Part shown: in pieces, positions 13,808 through 20,434 of the stretch | Layout of the letters: every line of letters begins with the position of its first letter | Position numbering within the stretch: position 1 is the first letter of the stretch | IMG/VR virus record: IMGVR_UViG_3300021083_000093 | Coordinates: 1-20,434 of that record | DNA from: a virus | Strand: one strand, 5' to 3' | DNA length: 20,434 nucleotides | Position numbers and translations under genes: made by a program | Notes under the pieces: generated by a model | The model's input: the letters and a program-made list of their open reading frames with translations, nothing else | The model's database searches: none | What the model was told of the DNA's origin: nothing

Positions 13808-16129
13808 TTACGTGGAGGACTGCGAGGACGTCAGGCTGTTCAGCAGCGAGGTGTCGACCGTGAAGTTGTAGGTGATGTCCTCGGCGGGGGGCGGCGGCAT
13901 CAGGTTGATCGCGAAGACGATGATGCCGGCCGCGAGCTGGGTCGCGGGGTTATCGCCCGAGTTGAACGAGATCTTGGAGCCCGGCAGCAGGCCGCCCTGC
14001 CGGATGACGTCGCGCAGATAGGCGTTCACCGAGCCCAGCACCGAGTTGATCAAGCCGCTGGTGATCGGCAGATCGACGAACTGCAGGCTGGCCTGCTGGA
14101 TCGATACCTCGATGACGTCGAGCACCATCCGGACGGCCAGGAATGTCCTGGCGTCGGTGTAGGTCGGGTATGCGGACGACCGGTTGCCCCAGGTCCGCAA
14201 GCCGGTCGCGAAGGCGTTGAAGACTGTGATGATCCCGGCCGCGTTCAGGTTGTTGGTGTCGCTGTCCTGATCGGTCGCGGACATGTAGATCGGCACGTCG
14301 GGGCCGGTCGGATCGGTCAGCACGGTGTTGCTGGGCGAGTACCAGAACCCATTGTTGACGATCCTGGACGACCAGGCCCCAGCCACGAGGGCGGAATACG
14401 GGGCCTCGGCCGTGGCGTCGACCACGGGATTCACGACCACGCCCGCGGCGTTGATCATCGTGGCGGTCGGATCGATACCCAGATCCTCGAATTTCTCGCA
14501 CGGGAAGCAGTGGCCGACCCGATAATCCGTGATCCCGAAGGCTGTGGTCGTGTCCGAACGACTTGCCAGCGCTGTCGCGACACTGACATTGGGCGCGGAA
14601 TCATCGAGCGAGATCCCGCGCAGCGTGTTGGCAATCACCTCCAGGGCGGACGCTACGGGCCGATCCTGCGAGCCGGCGTTGCCGGCATAACCGGGCGCGA
14701 TCAGGATCCGCGGCGTGAAGCCGAACTTGCTCATTGCGAGCTGCCACGCCTGCATGCCCGTGTATTGGCCGCCCGTCACGGCCCCGATCAGGTCGGAGTC
14801 TTGGACTTGCGAGGGATCGCAGTACGCGTACGAAACCGAGAGGGCCAGGCTCGGCGCGATGGCACCGCCGGACTCGGCATAGATCAGGCCGTTGACGTAA
14901 TCGACCGTATAGTCGGTGTTCTCGACGTAGGTCGGCGATCCGCCGGCCGCCTTCACCACGACGGTGCTGGGGGGGCCGGCCCAGGTCATGTTGAAGGTAG
15001 CGCCCGTCCCCGCGCCGCTGCTGCTGGCCTGCGCAACCGGATTGGCTGGCACTGCCGTGTAGGAGCCGGCGGTCGACACGGTAGCGGCCAGGATGCCGAA
15101 TACGGCGGCGTTGAAGGTAGCGCCCGTCCCCGCGCCGCTGCTGCTGGCCTGCGTGAAGGTGGCGCTGTTGGCCGTGTATTTGCCCGGATTGACGACCGAG
15201 AAGGTGTTGACGCCCATGACCAGCGACAGTGCGGCGCCGGTCAGGCCCGCACCGGTCACCGGCTCGTCGGTCAACGTGGTCGGGTTGACCGTATAGGCGC
15301 CGGCCACCGAGATGGACCCGACCGCCGTGATGGCGCCACCGGAAACGGTCACGCTGGCCTGGAACTTCGTGCCGGAGCCGGTCGTGCCCGTGACGGTCTG
15401 GGTGCCGTTGGTGCCACCGGTGCCGCCCGCCGCTATGGTGGCGGACACGACCTGAGTGGTATCGACCGTGACCTGGCCCGCGACCGTCGAGGTCCCGCCC
15501 GCGAGCACGATCCCGGCGCCCGGCGCATAGCTGTGGGTGGCGGCGCCGCCCGGGGCGTTGAGGCCGAGCGAGACGATCTGCGTGGACGCTACCGTCAGGA
15601 CCGTCGCCGGGATCATGGAGGTGCTGGGGGTCCCGCCCGCGAGCGTCACGGTGTCGCCGTGGGCATAGCTGTGGTTCGTCTGGCCACCCGGTGTCGCGAC
15701 GACATCGACGGCCGCGGTGCTGAGCGGCGTGTTGGGCAGTCCGGGGCCGATCAGGCCCATGTGGCCGACGCTGACGTACTGGGTCCCGCTGGCCGGCATC
15801 GCGAGCGTCTGACCACTGACCTGGGTGTTGTGGATCAGCGGATTGAAGACGTTGACGGCGATGACCTGACCAACGCCCTTGGCGCCGGCCTGGTCGAGGA
15901 TGTGCTGCAGCGCGTACGGGATCGAGTAGCCCTCGATCATCGGCCCCAACATGCTCTGGGCCGACTTGCTGTTGACCAGGAAGGGCTGGTTGGGGGCGGG
16001 CGGGGTGCCGGACTGGACGTCCCAGCTTGGCGCCGACCCGACCAGGCCGATGACCGCAGCCTTGACGGACTGGATCGACACGCCACCGGCCAGCGTCTCG
16101 GTGATCGTGATGCCATGGAAAAAGCTCAT
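13808..16129 (-). CDS. FI: Tail sheath protein (FI/gpL family) with large repetitive insert
   Basis: The product has 773 residues. P2 FI has about 396 and Mu gpL about 495. Residues 1-137 carry the sheath opening (FFHGITITETLAGGVSIQSV, SVKAAVIGLVGSAP) and HILDQAGAKGVGQVIAVNVF. Residues 391-773 carry NTDYTVDYVNGLIYA, FTPRILIAPGYAGNAGS and PVASALEVIANTLRG. The segment then runs through NNGFWYSPSNTVLTDPTG, VFNAFATGLRTWGNRSSAYP and VNAYLRDVIRQGGLLPGSKI, the conserved C-terminal sheath core. Between them sits an extra region (about 138-390) made of two kinds of Gly/Thr/Ala-rich beta-repeat. The sheath contracts to drive the tube. The insert probably projects from its surface. GGAGG lies 5 bases before the ATG. 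Confidence 0.93.
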   Translation of the reverse strand: MSFFHGITITETLAGGVSIQSVKAAVIGLVGSAPSWDVQSGTPPAPNQPFLVNSKSAQSMLGPMIEGYSIPYALQHILDQAGAKGVGQVIAVNVFNPLIHNTQVSGQTLAMPASGTQYVSVGHMGLIGPGLPNTPLSTAAVDVVATPGGQTNHSYAHGDTVTLAGGTPSTSMIPATVLTVASTQIVSLGLNAPGGAATHSYAPGAGIVLAGGTSTVAGQVTVDTTQVVSATIAAGGTGGTNGTQTVTGTTGSGTKFQASVTVSGGAITAVGSISVAGAYTVNPTTLTDEPVTGAGLTGAALSLVMGVNTFSVVNPGKYTANSATFTQASSSGAGTGATFNAAVFGILAATVSTAGSYTAVPANPVAQASSSGAGTGATFNMTWAGPPSTVVVKAAGGSPTYVENTDYTVDYVNGLIYAESGGAIAPSLALSVSYAYCDPSQVQDSDLIGAVTGGQYTGMQAWQLAMSKFGFTPRILIAPGYAGNAGSQDRPVASALEVIANTLRGISLDDSAPNVSVATALASRSDTTTAFGITDYRVGHCFPCEKFEDLGIDPTATMINAAGVVVNPVVDATAEAPYSALVAGAWSSRIVNNGFWYSPSNTVLTDPTGPDVPIYMSATDQDSDTNNLNAAGIITVFNAFATGLRTWGNRSSAYPTYTDARTFLAVRMVLDVIEVSIQQASLQFVDLPITSGLINSVLGSVNAYLRDVIRQGGLLPGSKISFNSGDNPATQLAAGIIVFAINLMPPPPAEDITYNFTVDTSLLNSLTSSQSST
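14990..15033. repeat. 44-bp exact direct repeat, copy 1 (sheath insert)
   Basis: This stretch is identical to 15110-15153. The spacing of 120 bp is a multiple of three, so on the minus strand both copies encode the same QASSSGAGTGATFN segment, once in each of two neighbouring 40-residue units of the sheath insert. Identity at DNA level, while the surrounding bases differ, suggests recent duplication or gene conversion. Confidence 0.95.
15110..15153. repeat. 44-bp exact direct repeat, copy 2 (sheath insert)
   Basis: This is the second copy of the repeat at 14990-15033. The flanking bases differ on both sides, so the identity is limited to 44 bases. Recombination between the copies would remove or add exactly 40 residues in frame. 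Confidence 0.95.
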
Positions 16130-16174
16130 CGGAGCCTCCGATTTCTGTCTGCCGCAGCTACGCGGATTGCCCGA

Positions 16175-16194
16175 CGCCGCGGCAAAGCGCGGCG
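16175..16194. other. Small intergenic stem-loop between the gp37-like gene and the sheath (gene direction: before the sheath stop-proximal side)
   Basis: The 90-base gap between the sheath start and the stop of the upstream gp37-like gene holds a 7-bp perfect stem (CGCCGCG/CGCGGCG) with a 6-base loop. No T-run follows on either strand, so it is not a standard terminator. It lies in the leader of the highly expressed sheath gene and may affect mRNA processing or stability. No separate gene for a Mu gp38-like protein fits in this gap. Confidence 0.4.
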
Positions 16195-16219
16195 CTCATC
16201 GGTCGAGGGGTGGCGTTGA

Positions 16220-17068
16220 TCAGGGAGCCGTGACGGTATCGAGGACTGGCGCCGTGGTGATCTGCACCGTCATGTCCGGCGCCAGGATGCCGGACGGCAC
16301 GATGCTGAAAGTCCCGACCACGGCGGCAAAATTGTAATCGCGATCCAGGCGCGCCGGCACGCCTCCTGGAGCCGCCTCGGTGGCCGGAGCCATCACCGAG
16401 ACCACGATGGTGTTCGGCGGAAGTGTCAGCGTGCCATCTTGCGCGATCGTCATGGTTGCCGTGACCGCGCCGGCGAATGTCGAGACCAGATCGGTGATCT
16501 GCTTCAGGTTCGCCAGCAGCATCTCGGGTGCCTGCTGGGGCCGCAGCGTCACGACGTTGAGCGTCATCCGGTAGTCCCAGACCTTACCTTCGGGATCCTG
16601 CTGGGTGTAGCGCTCGTCGGTGAAGTAGGCGTTCCGGCATCCCGTCGGTCGGAAGCCGGTCAGCGCCGCCTCGACGGCATCATTCAGCGCGAAGACGGAT
16701 CCTGGTCCAAGCAACGCCCATGCAGTCGTGCGCGCCAAGATGTGGATCTCGAACTCGATGGTGCGTTCCTGCAGCATCGCGGTGGAGTTGATGGGCTGGC
16801 CTAGGCGCGTGCTCGAATACGCCACCAGCAGGAACGCGATCGACTTGCTGGCCCACCACTTGTCGAGATCGTAGTTGGGAAACTCGTAGACGCCGATCGA
16901 GGCGAGGTTTGCCTTTGCCAGGAAGCTGCGAAGCTGCCCGGCGATCTGATCCTGGATCGCCCCGACGTCCATCGGCGAGGGCGGCGTGTATCGGCGTCCG
17001 AACCAAGCAACAGGGTCGATCTCGACCGGGAGGCTACCGTAGGTCGGCACGTTGTCAGACATCGACAT
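16220..17068 (-). CDS. Mu gp37-like tail protein with beta-domain extension
   Basis: The ATG at 17068 overlaps the upstream stop (TAATG). A second ATG at 17062 is better spaced from GAGG (8 bases) and may be the real start. The product has 282 residues. Residues 30-175 match the Gp37/DUF1834 layout of Mu-type phages, with IQDQIAGQLRSFLAKANLAS, a YEFPNYDLDKWW stretch, ERTIEFEIHILARTTAW and then TGFRPTGCRNAYFTDERYTQ. The last of these is followed by WDYRMTLNVVT. Residues 200-282 form an additional beta-domain (LDRDYNFAAVVGTFSIVPSG) resembling one in the sheath. In Mu, gp37 precedes the sheath gene, as here. Its role in the tail is not well defined. Confidence 0.7.
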   Translation of the reverse strand: MSMSDNVPTYGSLPVEIDPVAWFGRRYTPPSPMDVGAIQDQIAGQLRSFLAKANLASIGVYEFPNYDLDKWWASKSIAFLLVAYSSTRLGQPINSTAMLQERTIEFEIHILARTTAWALLGPGSVFALNDAVEAALTGFRPTGCRNAYFTDERYTQQDPEGKVWDYRMTLNVVTLRPQQAPEMLLANLKQITDLVSTFAGAVTATMTIAQDGTLTLPPNTIVVSVMAPATEAAPGGVPARLDRDYNFAAVVGTFSIVPSGILAPDMTVQITTAPVLDTVTAP

Positions 17069-17535
17069 TACCTCGAATGCGGCAGCACCATCTCGATGCC
17101 GAGGATCTGCTCGCTCCACCGGTTCTGCATGGTGGCCGGGGTCGTGACTTGCCTGCCGTTGATCCATGCCTCTTGTACGAGATCATCGAGTGTGTTTTGC
17201 GCCGTTCGGCCGCACGCGATCTGGACGGCATGCTCGACCGCGTCGGCAAGGTTGTTCAGGTCCGCGACGGCAGAATCATCCTCGATCTGGCCATGCAGGG
17301 TCTGGATGATGCCTTGCGCCCTCAAGGTCACCTTGGCGGGCGCGAAACGCTGGCCGCGGTCATACTCCTCGCCAAGCTCGACGAAGAAGAAGGCCGGGTA
17401 CTGCTCGGCCGGCAGTTTCCCGAGATTGATCATGCGGCGGCCCGCGTAGCCGAATGACCCGGCCGGGGCCAGCAGCATGGTGCGGAGCTGCTCAAAGAAC
17501 GCGCTGTAGATGGCCTCGCGGCCCAGGGACGACAT
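17068..17535 (-). CDS. Tail terminator/head-tail completion-like protein
   Basis: The product has 155 residues. It begins GREAIYSAFFEQLRTMLLAP, then NLGKLPAEQYPAFFFVELGE, a strand with KVTLRAQGII, a helical region NNLADAVEHAVQIACGR, and an ending with ILGIEMVLPHSR. This helix-strand-strand-helix plan, with a Q-x-P-A-x-F/Y motif and a central alpha segment, is shared by lambda gpU-type tail terminators and their siphophage and Mu-like relatives. It sits between a neck protein and the gp37-like gene, the usual position for a tail completion factor. No catalytic residues are expected. The family is inferred from layout and position. Confidence 0.55.
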   Translation of the reverse strand: MSSLGREAIYSAFFEQLRTMLLAPAGSFGYAGRRMINLGKLPAEQYPAFFFVELGEEYDRGQRFAPAKVTLRAQGIIQTLHGQIEDDSAVADLNNLADAVEHAVQIACGRTAQNTLDDLVQEAWINGRQVTTPATMQNRWSEQILGIEMVLPHSR

Positions 17536-17553
17536 CTGACCTGCCTATTCTGG

Positions 17554-17596
17554 GGTGCCGGGCGCCGCCTTGGCGGGACGGCTCGTGCCCGGCACC
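17554..17596. other. Intergenic stem-loop downstream of the neck gene
   Basis: The 126-base gap between the neck gene and the next gene holds a perfect 10-bp inverted repeat (GGTGCCGGGC/GCCCGGCACC). It encloses an inner CCGCC-TT-GGCGG hairpin, so the whole can fold as a branched or extended stem. No T-run follows on the coding strand. It may be a weak attenuator or an mRNA-processing site. The rest of the gap (17536-17661) shows no gene. Confidence 0.45.
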
Positions 17597-17661
17597 TTTC
17601 GTCCGGACTCTGGTCTGGGCTGCCAACCCGTGCCGCTCCGGCTTGTCTCGGTAGTGACGCG

Positions 17662-18246
17662 TCAGAGCTTTTCGATGGCGGCGCCGAGCGCGCGCGCCAG
17701 CGCGTTCTGGACCTCGGTTTTCTTGTCCCGGATGCCGGGTGCGAAATATGGCCGGGCCGGCATCGTGACGCTGCGCTTGAGCGCAAACAACGGAGTCGCC
17801 TCCGCGTCACCGGGCTGCTTGCCCATGATGGCGCCACCGGCGAAGAACGTCTTCCAGCCTTGGCTCTCAGCCTGCCGCGGGCCGAATCGCGCCACGCCGG
17901 CTTGCGTCTTAACGGCATCGAGCGGGATGGCGAGGAACTGCCCGTGGACCGGCTTGATCTCGCCGCCGTACTCGTGGATGCGGGCATAAGGAAGCCCCTG
18001 GCCCGCCAGAACGCGGCCCGTCACGCTGGCGGCCCCGCGTTCCACCTTGCCCGGCACGATGCTGCGGCTCAGTGCGCCAGTGCGGCGCTCCAGGCCGGAC
18101 TTCGGCAGCGTCACCGACTTGATGTGTCCCACCAGCATGATGGTGACGAGCGATATCTCGCGCGCCGCGGCATTCATGACCGCCGGCGTGATAAGGTTGA
18201 TCTTCGCCGCGATGGTGTTCTCGGTGACGGTGATGTCGAGCGGCAT
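17662..18246 (-). CDS. HK97 gp10/Mu gpG-like neck (head closure) protein
   Basis: The product has 194 residues. It has an N-terminal helical region, then KSGLERRTGALSRSIVPG, followed by the hallmark LPYARIHEYGGEIKPVHGQF stretch with a second strand LAIPLDA. A later MPARPYFAPGI block and a C-terminal helix complete the HK97 gp10/Mu gpG-like pattern (Y-A-x-I-x-E-x-G-G, then R-P-F/Y-x-x-P). These proteins sit at the head-tail interface. The region between (about 115-150) holds an extra GPRQAESQGW...GKQPGD loop. It starts 1 base after the head-tail connector stop. Confidence 0.82.
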   Translation of the reverse strand: MPLDITVTENTIAAKINLITPAVMNAAAREISLVTIMLVGHIKSVTLPKSGLERRTGALSRSIVPGKVERGAASVTGRVLAGQGLPYARIHEYGGEIKPVHGQFLAIPLDAVKTQAGVARFGPRQAESQGWKTFFAGGAIMGKQPGDAEATPLFALKRSVTMPARPYFAPGIRDKKTEVQNALARALGAAIEKL

Positions 18247-18247
18247 C

Positions 18248-19108
18248 TCACCACCGTCCTGCGCCGGCGGCGCCCGGCATCACGACGTCGGCGATCGGCA
18301 CCACGGCGCGATGCAGATCCAGCGCTTCCTTGGTGCGGGGGTGCATGTTCTTGAGCATAAAGCTCACCCGCTGCGGCCCTTCACCGACCGAGGTATCGCC
18401 CATGCGGGTCCGCATCGTGGCGGCGTAGCTGGTCAGTTCCAGGCAAGCCACGACGATGTCATCGGGCAGCGGCTCGGCGCCAGCCGGCGGCGCCACATAG
18501 GCCGCGGTGCAGCGCCAGGTGATCAGCCCGTCCACGACGGCGGCGCCGATCGTGGTCGGCCATGCCGGAGCGGTTGCCCCGGTGGCACCCTCGCCGCTGG
18601 CCGTGTAGACGCAGCCGTTCCCGGGCAGAATTTGCGCCCCTGGGGCGGTCGGCTTCTCGGCCGTCCATTCCGGCAGGCCAGCCAGCGCAACCTGCCCGGG
18701 CGTCAGATACCCGGCCGCGTAGGACAGCGCGACGTTCTTGATCCCAGGGGCGAAGCGGCCACCGCCACCGCCGGGAACGCCGCCGGGCCGGAGGTAGATG
18801 AACTGCTCGTCGTTGATGTACCCGGGCCCCGTGGGTCCCTGCGCCGGCGTGACGGTGTGGCCGTTGATCGTGACTGCCGCGACGGAGATGATCGGCCAGT
18901 TCTTGGTGCGCATCGACTCCAGGCCGTTGCCGTGCCGCAGCTCGGTGTAGCTCTCGGCGACGAGGTGGCGGCTCAGGTACTGCTCGATCCCGCGCGACAC
19001 GCTGGTCAGGATGCGGGCCAGCACGACGTCGCCGCGCGTCGTCTCCGCGAGCGGCACCATGTAGGCTTTCAGGCTCGCCAGGTCGGCGAGGTCTCGGGTA
19101 GTGGCCAT
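18248..19108 (-). CDS. Head-tail connector (gp6-like) with inserted module
   Basis: The product has 286 residues, against roughly 100-200 for typical relatives. Residues 7-60 carry the gp6-like start (LADLASLKAYMVPLAETTRG and ILTSVSRGIEQYLSRHLVAE), followed by the RHGNGLESMRTKNWPIISVA segment. Residues 120-140 contain IKNVALSYAAGYLTPG. At about 148-202 an extra module (WTAEKP...APAWPTTIGAAVVDG, then ITWRC) interrupts the fold. The gp6 core resumes with LPDDIVVACLELTSYAATMR and the C-terminal helix. This protein makes the connector ring under the portal and the neck. The gene is 12 bases downstream of the small unknown gene. Confidence 0.83.
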   Translation of the reverse strand: MATTRDLADLASLKAYMVPLAETTRGDVVLARILTSVSRGIEQYLSRHLVAESYTELRHGNGLESMRTKNWPIISVAAVTINGHTVTPAQGPTGPGYINDEQFIYLRPGGVPGGGGGRFAPGIKNVALSYAAGYLTPGQVALAGLPEWTAEKPTAPGAQILPGNGCVYTASGEGATGATAPAWPTTIGAAVVDGLITWRCTAAYVAPPAGAEPLPDDIVVACLELTSYAATMRTRMGDTSVGEGPQRVSFMLKNMHPRTKEALDLHRAVVPIADVVMPGAAGAGRW

Positions 19109-19120
19109 GGTGGCTGCGCC

Positions 19121-19405
19121 CTATGACCGGCGAGCTTGCTTCCCGCCGCGTTTGTCGGCGCCGGACTCCGGAGTCGCGGCGTCATTTGCGCCCGGAGCTT
19201 CGTCGGGCGGCTCGTGCTCGACCCGCCAGCCGTGGGCCAGGGCGTGCTCCAGCATCCGCTGGTCCACCATCACGGCTCCGTACTTGTCGGGCTTGCCCAC
19301 CGCGAAGGACATGCTGGCGCCTGGCGCCGGCGGAGCAACACGGATCTGCATTTTGTGGGGAATTCCCTTGTTGGATAGCCAAAGGCGCCTGATGAAGCGA
19401 AGCAT
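19121..19405 (-). CDS. Small protein of unknown function between capsid and connector genes
   Basis: The frame runs from the ATG at 19405 (AAGG five bases upstream) to the stop at 19121. It is 94 residues, and an internal ATG at 19351 would give 76. It is a real gene by position, because it fills the gap between capsid and connector without overlapping either. The frame extends further upstream into the capsid gene, but that part is not protein-like. The sequence is MLRFIRRLWL, then MQIRVAPPAPGASMSFAVGK and MLEHALAHGWRVEHEPPD, with a basic C-terminus (KRGGKQARRS). No family is recognised. A head decoration or stabilising role is conceivable from location alone. Confidence 0.6.
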   Translation of the reverse strand: MLRFIRRLWLSNKGIPHKMQIRVAPPAPGASMSFAVGKPDKYGAVMVDQRMLEHALAHGWRVEHEPPDEAPGANDAATPESGADKRGGKQARRS

Positions 19406-19427
19406 CTCCGCCTTCAGTGGTGTTGGG

Positions 19428-19460
19428 TCGGCGGCCCCGGCATCGTTCCGGGGCCGCCGA
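19428..19460. terminator. Strong stem-loop just downstream of the major capsid gene
   Basis: A 13-bp perfect inverted repeat (TCGGCGGCCCCGG/CCGGGGCCGCCGA) with a 7-base loop starts 13 bases after the capsid stop. It is very GC-rich and has no T-run after it, so it is probably not a full Rho-independent terminator. A hairpin at this place commonly protects or partially terminates the abundant capsid transcript, letting reduced transcription reach the neck and tail genes. The stem is directly visible. The function is inferred. Confidence 0.6.
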
Positions 19461-19473
19461 TGTTGCGGAGAGG

Positions 19474-20434
19474 TCAGCCGTTGCCGACGTTGGTCAGGAG
19501 GCCCATGGCGAACGGCACGTAAACGGCAAGAACTTCTTGCGAGTAGCAGCCGTAATACTGCTCGCGCGAAACCTTCGGCCAGATTTCGCTGTAGTAATCC
19601 TGCCGGGTCTGCACGACAGCGCACTCCGGCACGGCGTTCGACACGTACCATGGCGGCAGATGCTCGGCCCAGCCGAGGAGTGTCCCGGCCGCCAGGTTGG
19701 GATGGATCTTGATCGGAATCTTGACGCCGCCGTCCGGGGTGTAGGGGTTGAAGTAGTAGCTGACGACACCGCCGGCCGTGACCTTGTATTCGGCACCACC
19801 CTCGGCATCGACTTCCTGGTTGTAGCGCAGCAGTGGGGCCGAGGCGCCGTTCAGCGTCTTCGCCGTGATGTTCTTTTGTTCCTGGCTATTGACGTAGATC
19901 ACGGTGGCGCTGAGGCGAGAGTTGTCCCACATCGCCTTGTTCATGGTGTCGATCTCGTTGACACCGCCGGCGCCCGAGCTGGTCAGGAAAGTGCCGGTGC
20001 CGGCCGTACCGGTCGGGAGCGTGTTGACGTAGGCGCCGCTGGACGGGTTGAACGCCCAGGTCAGCAAGCCGTCGAAGGCGTAGCTCTGGTTCGTGCTGCA
20101 GTCCGCGGTGATGGCGGCGGCGGGCTGCAGGCCGGAGGTCAGCGGCGCCGAGAACACGACGCTGTTGATCGTGGTGATGGCCTGCAGGGTCTCCTGACCG
20201 GCCACGCCGACGAACCAGGCATAGGCGACGGCACCCGTGACCGGCGTCTCGGCGCCGGTCAGCGCCTGGCCCAGGGTGATGGGCTGCGTCGTGTTCGGCG
20301 ACTTGTTCGAGGAGCCGCCGTTCAGGACATAGGTGCGGGCATCGTTGCCGGTGATCGTCAGCGCCTGCGCGATGCCGCCGCTGAGCGAGGAGTTCAGGTA
20401 GCCTTCCTGGGTCAGCGCGACCACGATGACGCTG
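19474..20434 (-). CDS. Major capsid protein, C-terminal part (5' end outside window)
   Basis: The frame is open to the right edge of the window. A GTG at 20424 is the first in-window start codon, but the residues before it (SVI) read on smoothly, so the gene very likely begins outside. The visible part has two regions. About 1-110 is a beta-rich stretch (LTITGNDARTYVLNGG, GAVAYAWFVGVAGQETLQAI) that looks like an Ig-like insertion. About 140-316 resembles the C-terminal half of HK97-fold phage capsids (NKAMWDNSRLSATVIYVNSQ, PIKIHPNLAAGTLLGWAEHL, and VSREQYYGCYSQEVLAVYVP). The family is inferred from these patterns and from its place before the connector gene. A structural homologue could tell it from other coat types. 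Confidence 0.68.
   Translation of the reverse strand, partial: SVIVVALTQEGYLNSSLSGGIAQALTITGNDARTYVLNGGSSNKSPNTTQPITLGQALTGAETPVTGAVAYAWFVGVAGQETLQAITTINSVVFSAPLTSGLQPAAAITADCSTNQSYAFDGLLTWAFNPSSGAYVNTLPTGTAGTGTFLTSSGAGGVNEIDTMNKAMWDNSRLSATVIYVNSQEQKNITAKTLNGASAPLLRYNQEVDAEGGAEYKVTAGGVVSYYFNPYTPDGGVKIPIKIHPNLAAGTLLGWAEHLPPWYVSNAVPECAVVQTRQDYYSEIWPKVSREQYYGCYSQEVLAVYVPFAMGLLTNVGNG

Noticed and set aside
13763-16219. 818-codon plus-strand open frame opposite the sheath gene
   Set aside because: It is exactly antisense to the sheath and has R/G/D-biased composition with no ribosome site. It is a shadow of the repetitive coding sequence.
16130-16219. Possible Mu gp38-like (DUF2635) small gene before the sheath
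   Set aside because: Only 90 bases are available, and the only minus-strand ATG frame there gives 13 codons. The gap holds a hairpin instead.
1-20434. CRISPR array, insertion sequence, or tailocin (headless) interpretation
   Set aside because: No regularly spaced repeats or transposase frames are present. The presence of capsid, connector and neck genes argues for a complete phage particle rather than a tailocin.

Overview
The window is high-GC bacterial DNA. About 20 kb of it is the structural module of a contractile-tailed temperate phage (prophage or prophage remnant), and about 0.4 kb at the left edge is scrambled bacterial chromosome. Gene content, GC-rich codon use and the style of the extended virion proteins suggest an alphaproteobacterial host (Rhodospirillales/Acetobacteraceae-like). 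That assignment is an inference. No rRNA, tRNA or housekeeping gene is available to test it.

All phage genes lie on the minus strand, so the module reads from right to left. From 20434 downward come the major capsid protein (5' end outside the window), a small unknown protein, a gp6-like head-tail connector, an HK97-gp10/Mu-gpG-like neck protein, a tail-terminator-like protein and a Mu gp37-like protein. Then follow the tail sheath (FI/gpL), tail tube (FII), tail assembly chaperone E with an overlapping GpE-type reading frame, the tape measure (T), gpU and gpX (LysM). After these come a small exported protein, the hub gpD, the spike gpV, the wedge gpW/gp25, a 700-residue exported fibre-like protein, a small exported coiled-coil protein, gpJ, gpI, two fibre-type proteins, a fibre-assembly-like protein and a broken adaptor gene. 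Genes are separated by 0-130 bases, several with overlapping stop/start codons, which fits one late operon. The order resembles P2/Mu, with the baseplate genes downstream of D. No lysis, integration, replication or regulatory gene is visible.

Many virion proteins are longer than their P2/Mu relatives because of inserted or appended beta-rich domains. The sheath is 773 residues against roughly 400-500 for relatives and carries a repetitive insert of about 250 residues. gpJ appears to hold a second copy of its own beta-domain. The head-tail connector and a fibre-type protein share a W...P-x-WPTT...DG...W-x-C module. The gp37-like protein and the sheath share a D-x-DY-type beta-domain. Three proteins inside the tail operon start with Sec-type signal peptides, which is odd for particles assembled in the cytoplasm.

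At the left edge (1-about 400, plus strand) there are two non-natural joints. A GDSL/SGNH rhamnogalacturonan-acetylesterase-like N-terminus is fused in frame to the last residues of a fumarylacetoacetate-hydrolase family protein. Next comes the start of a VOC-type gene, which breaks directly into the truncated phage adaptor gene. This is either a real rearrangement mediated by microhomology or an assembly chimera. It should be settled before the left boundary is interpreted.
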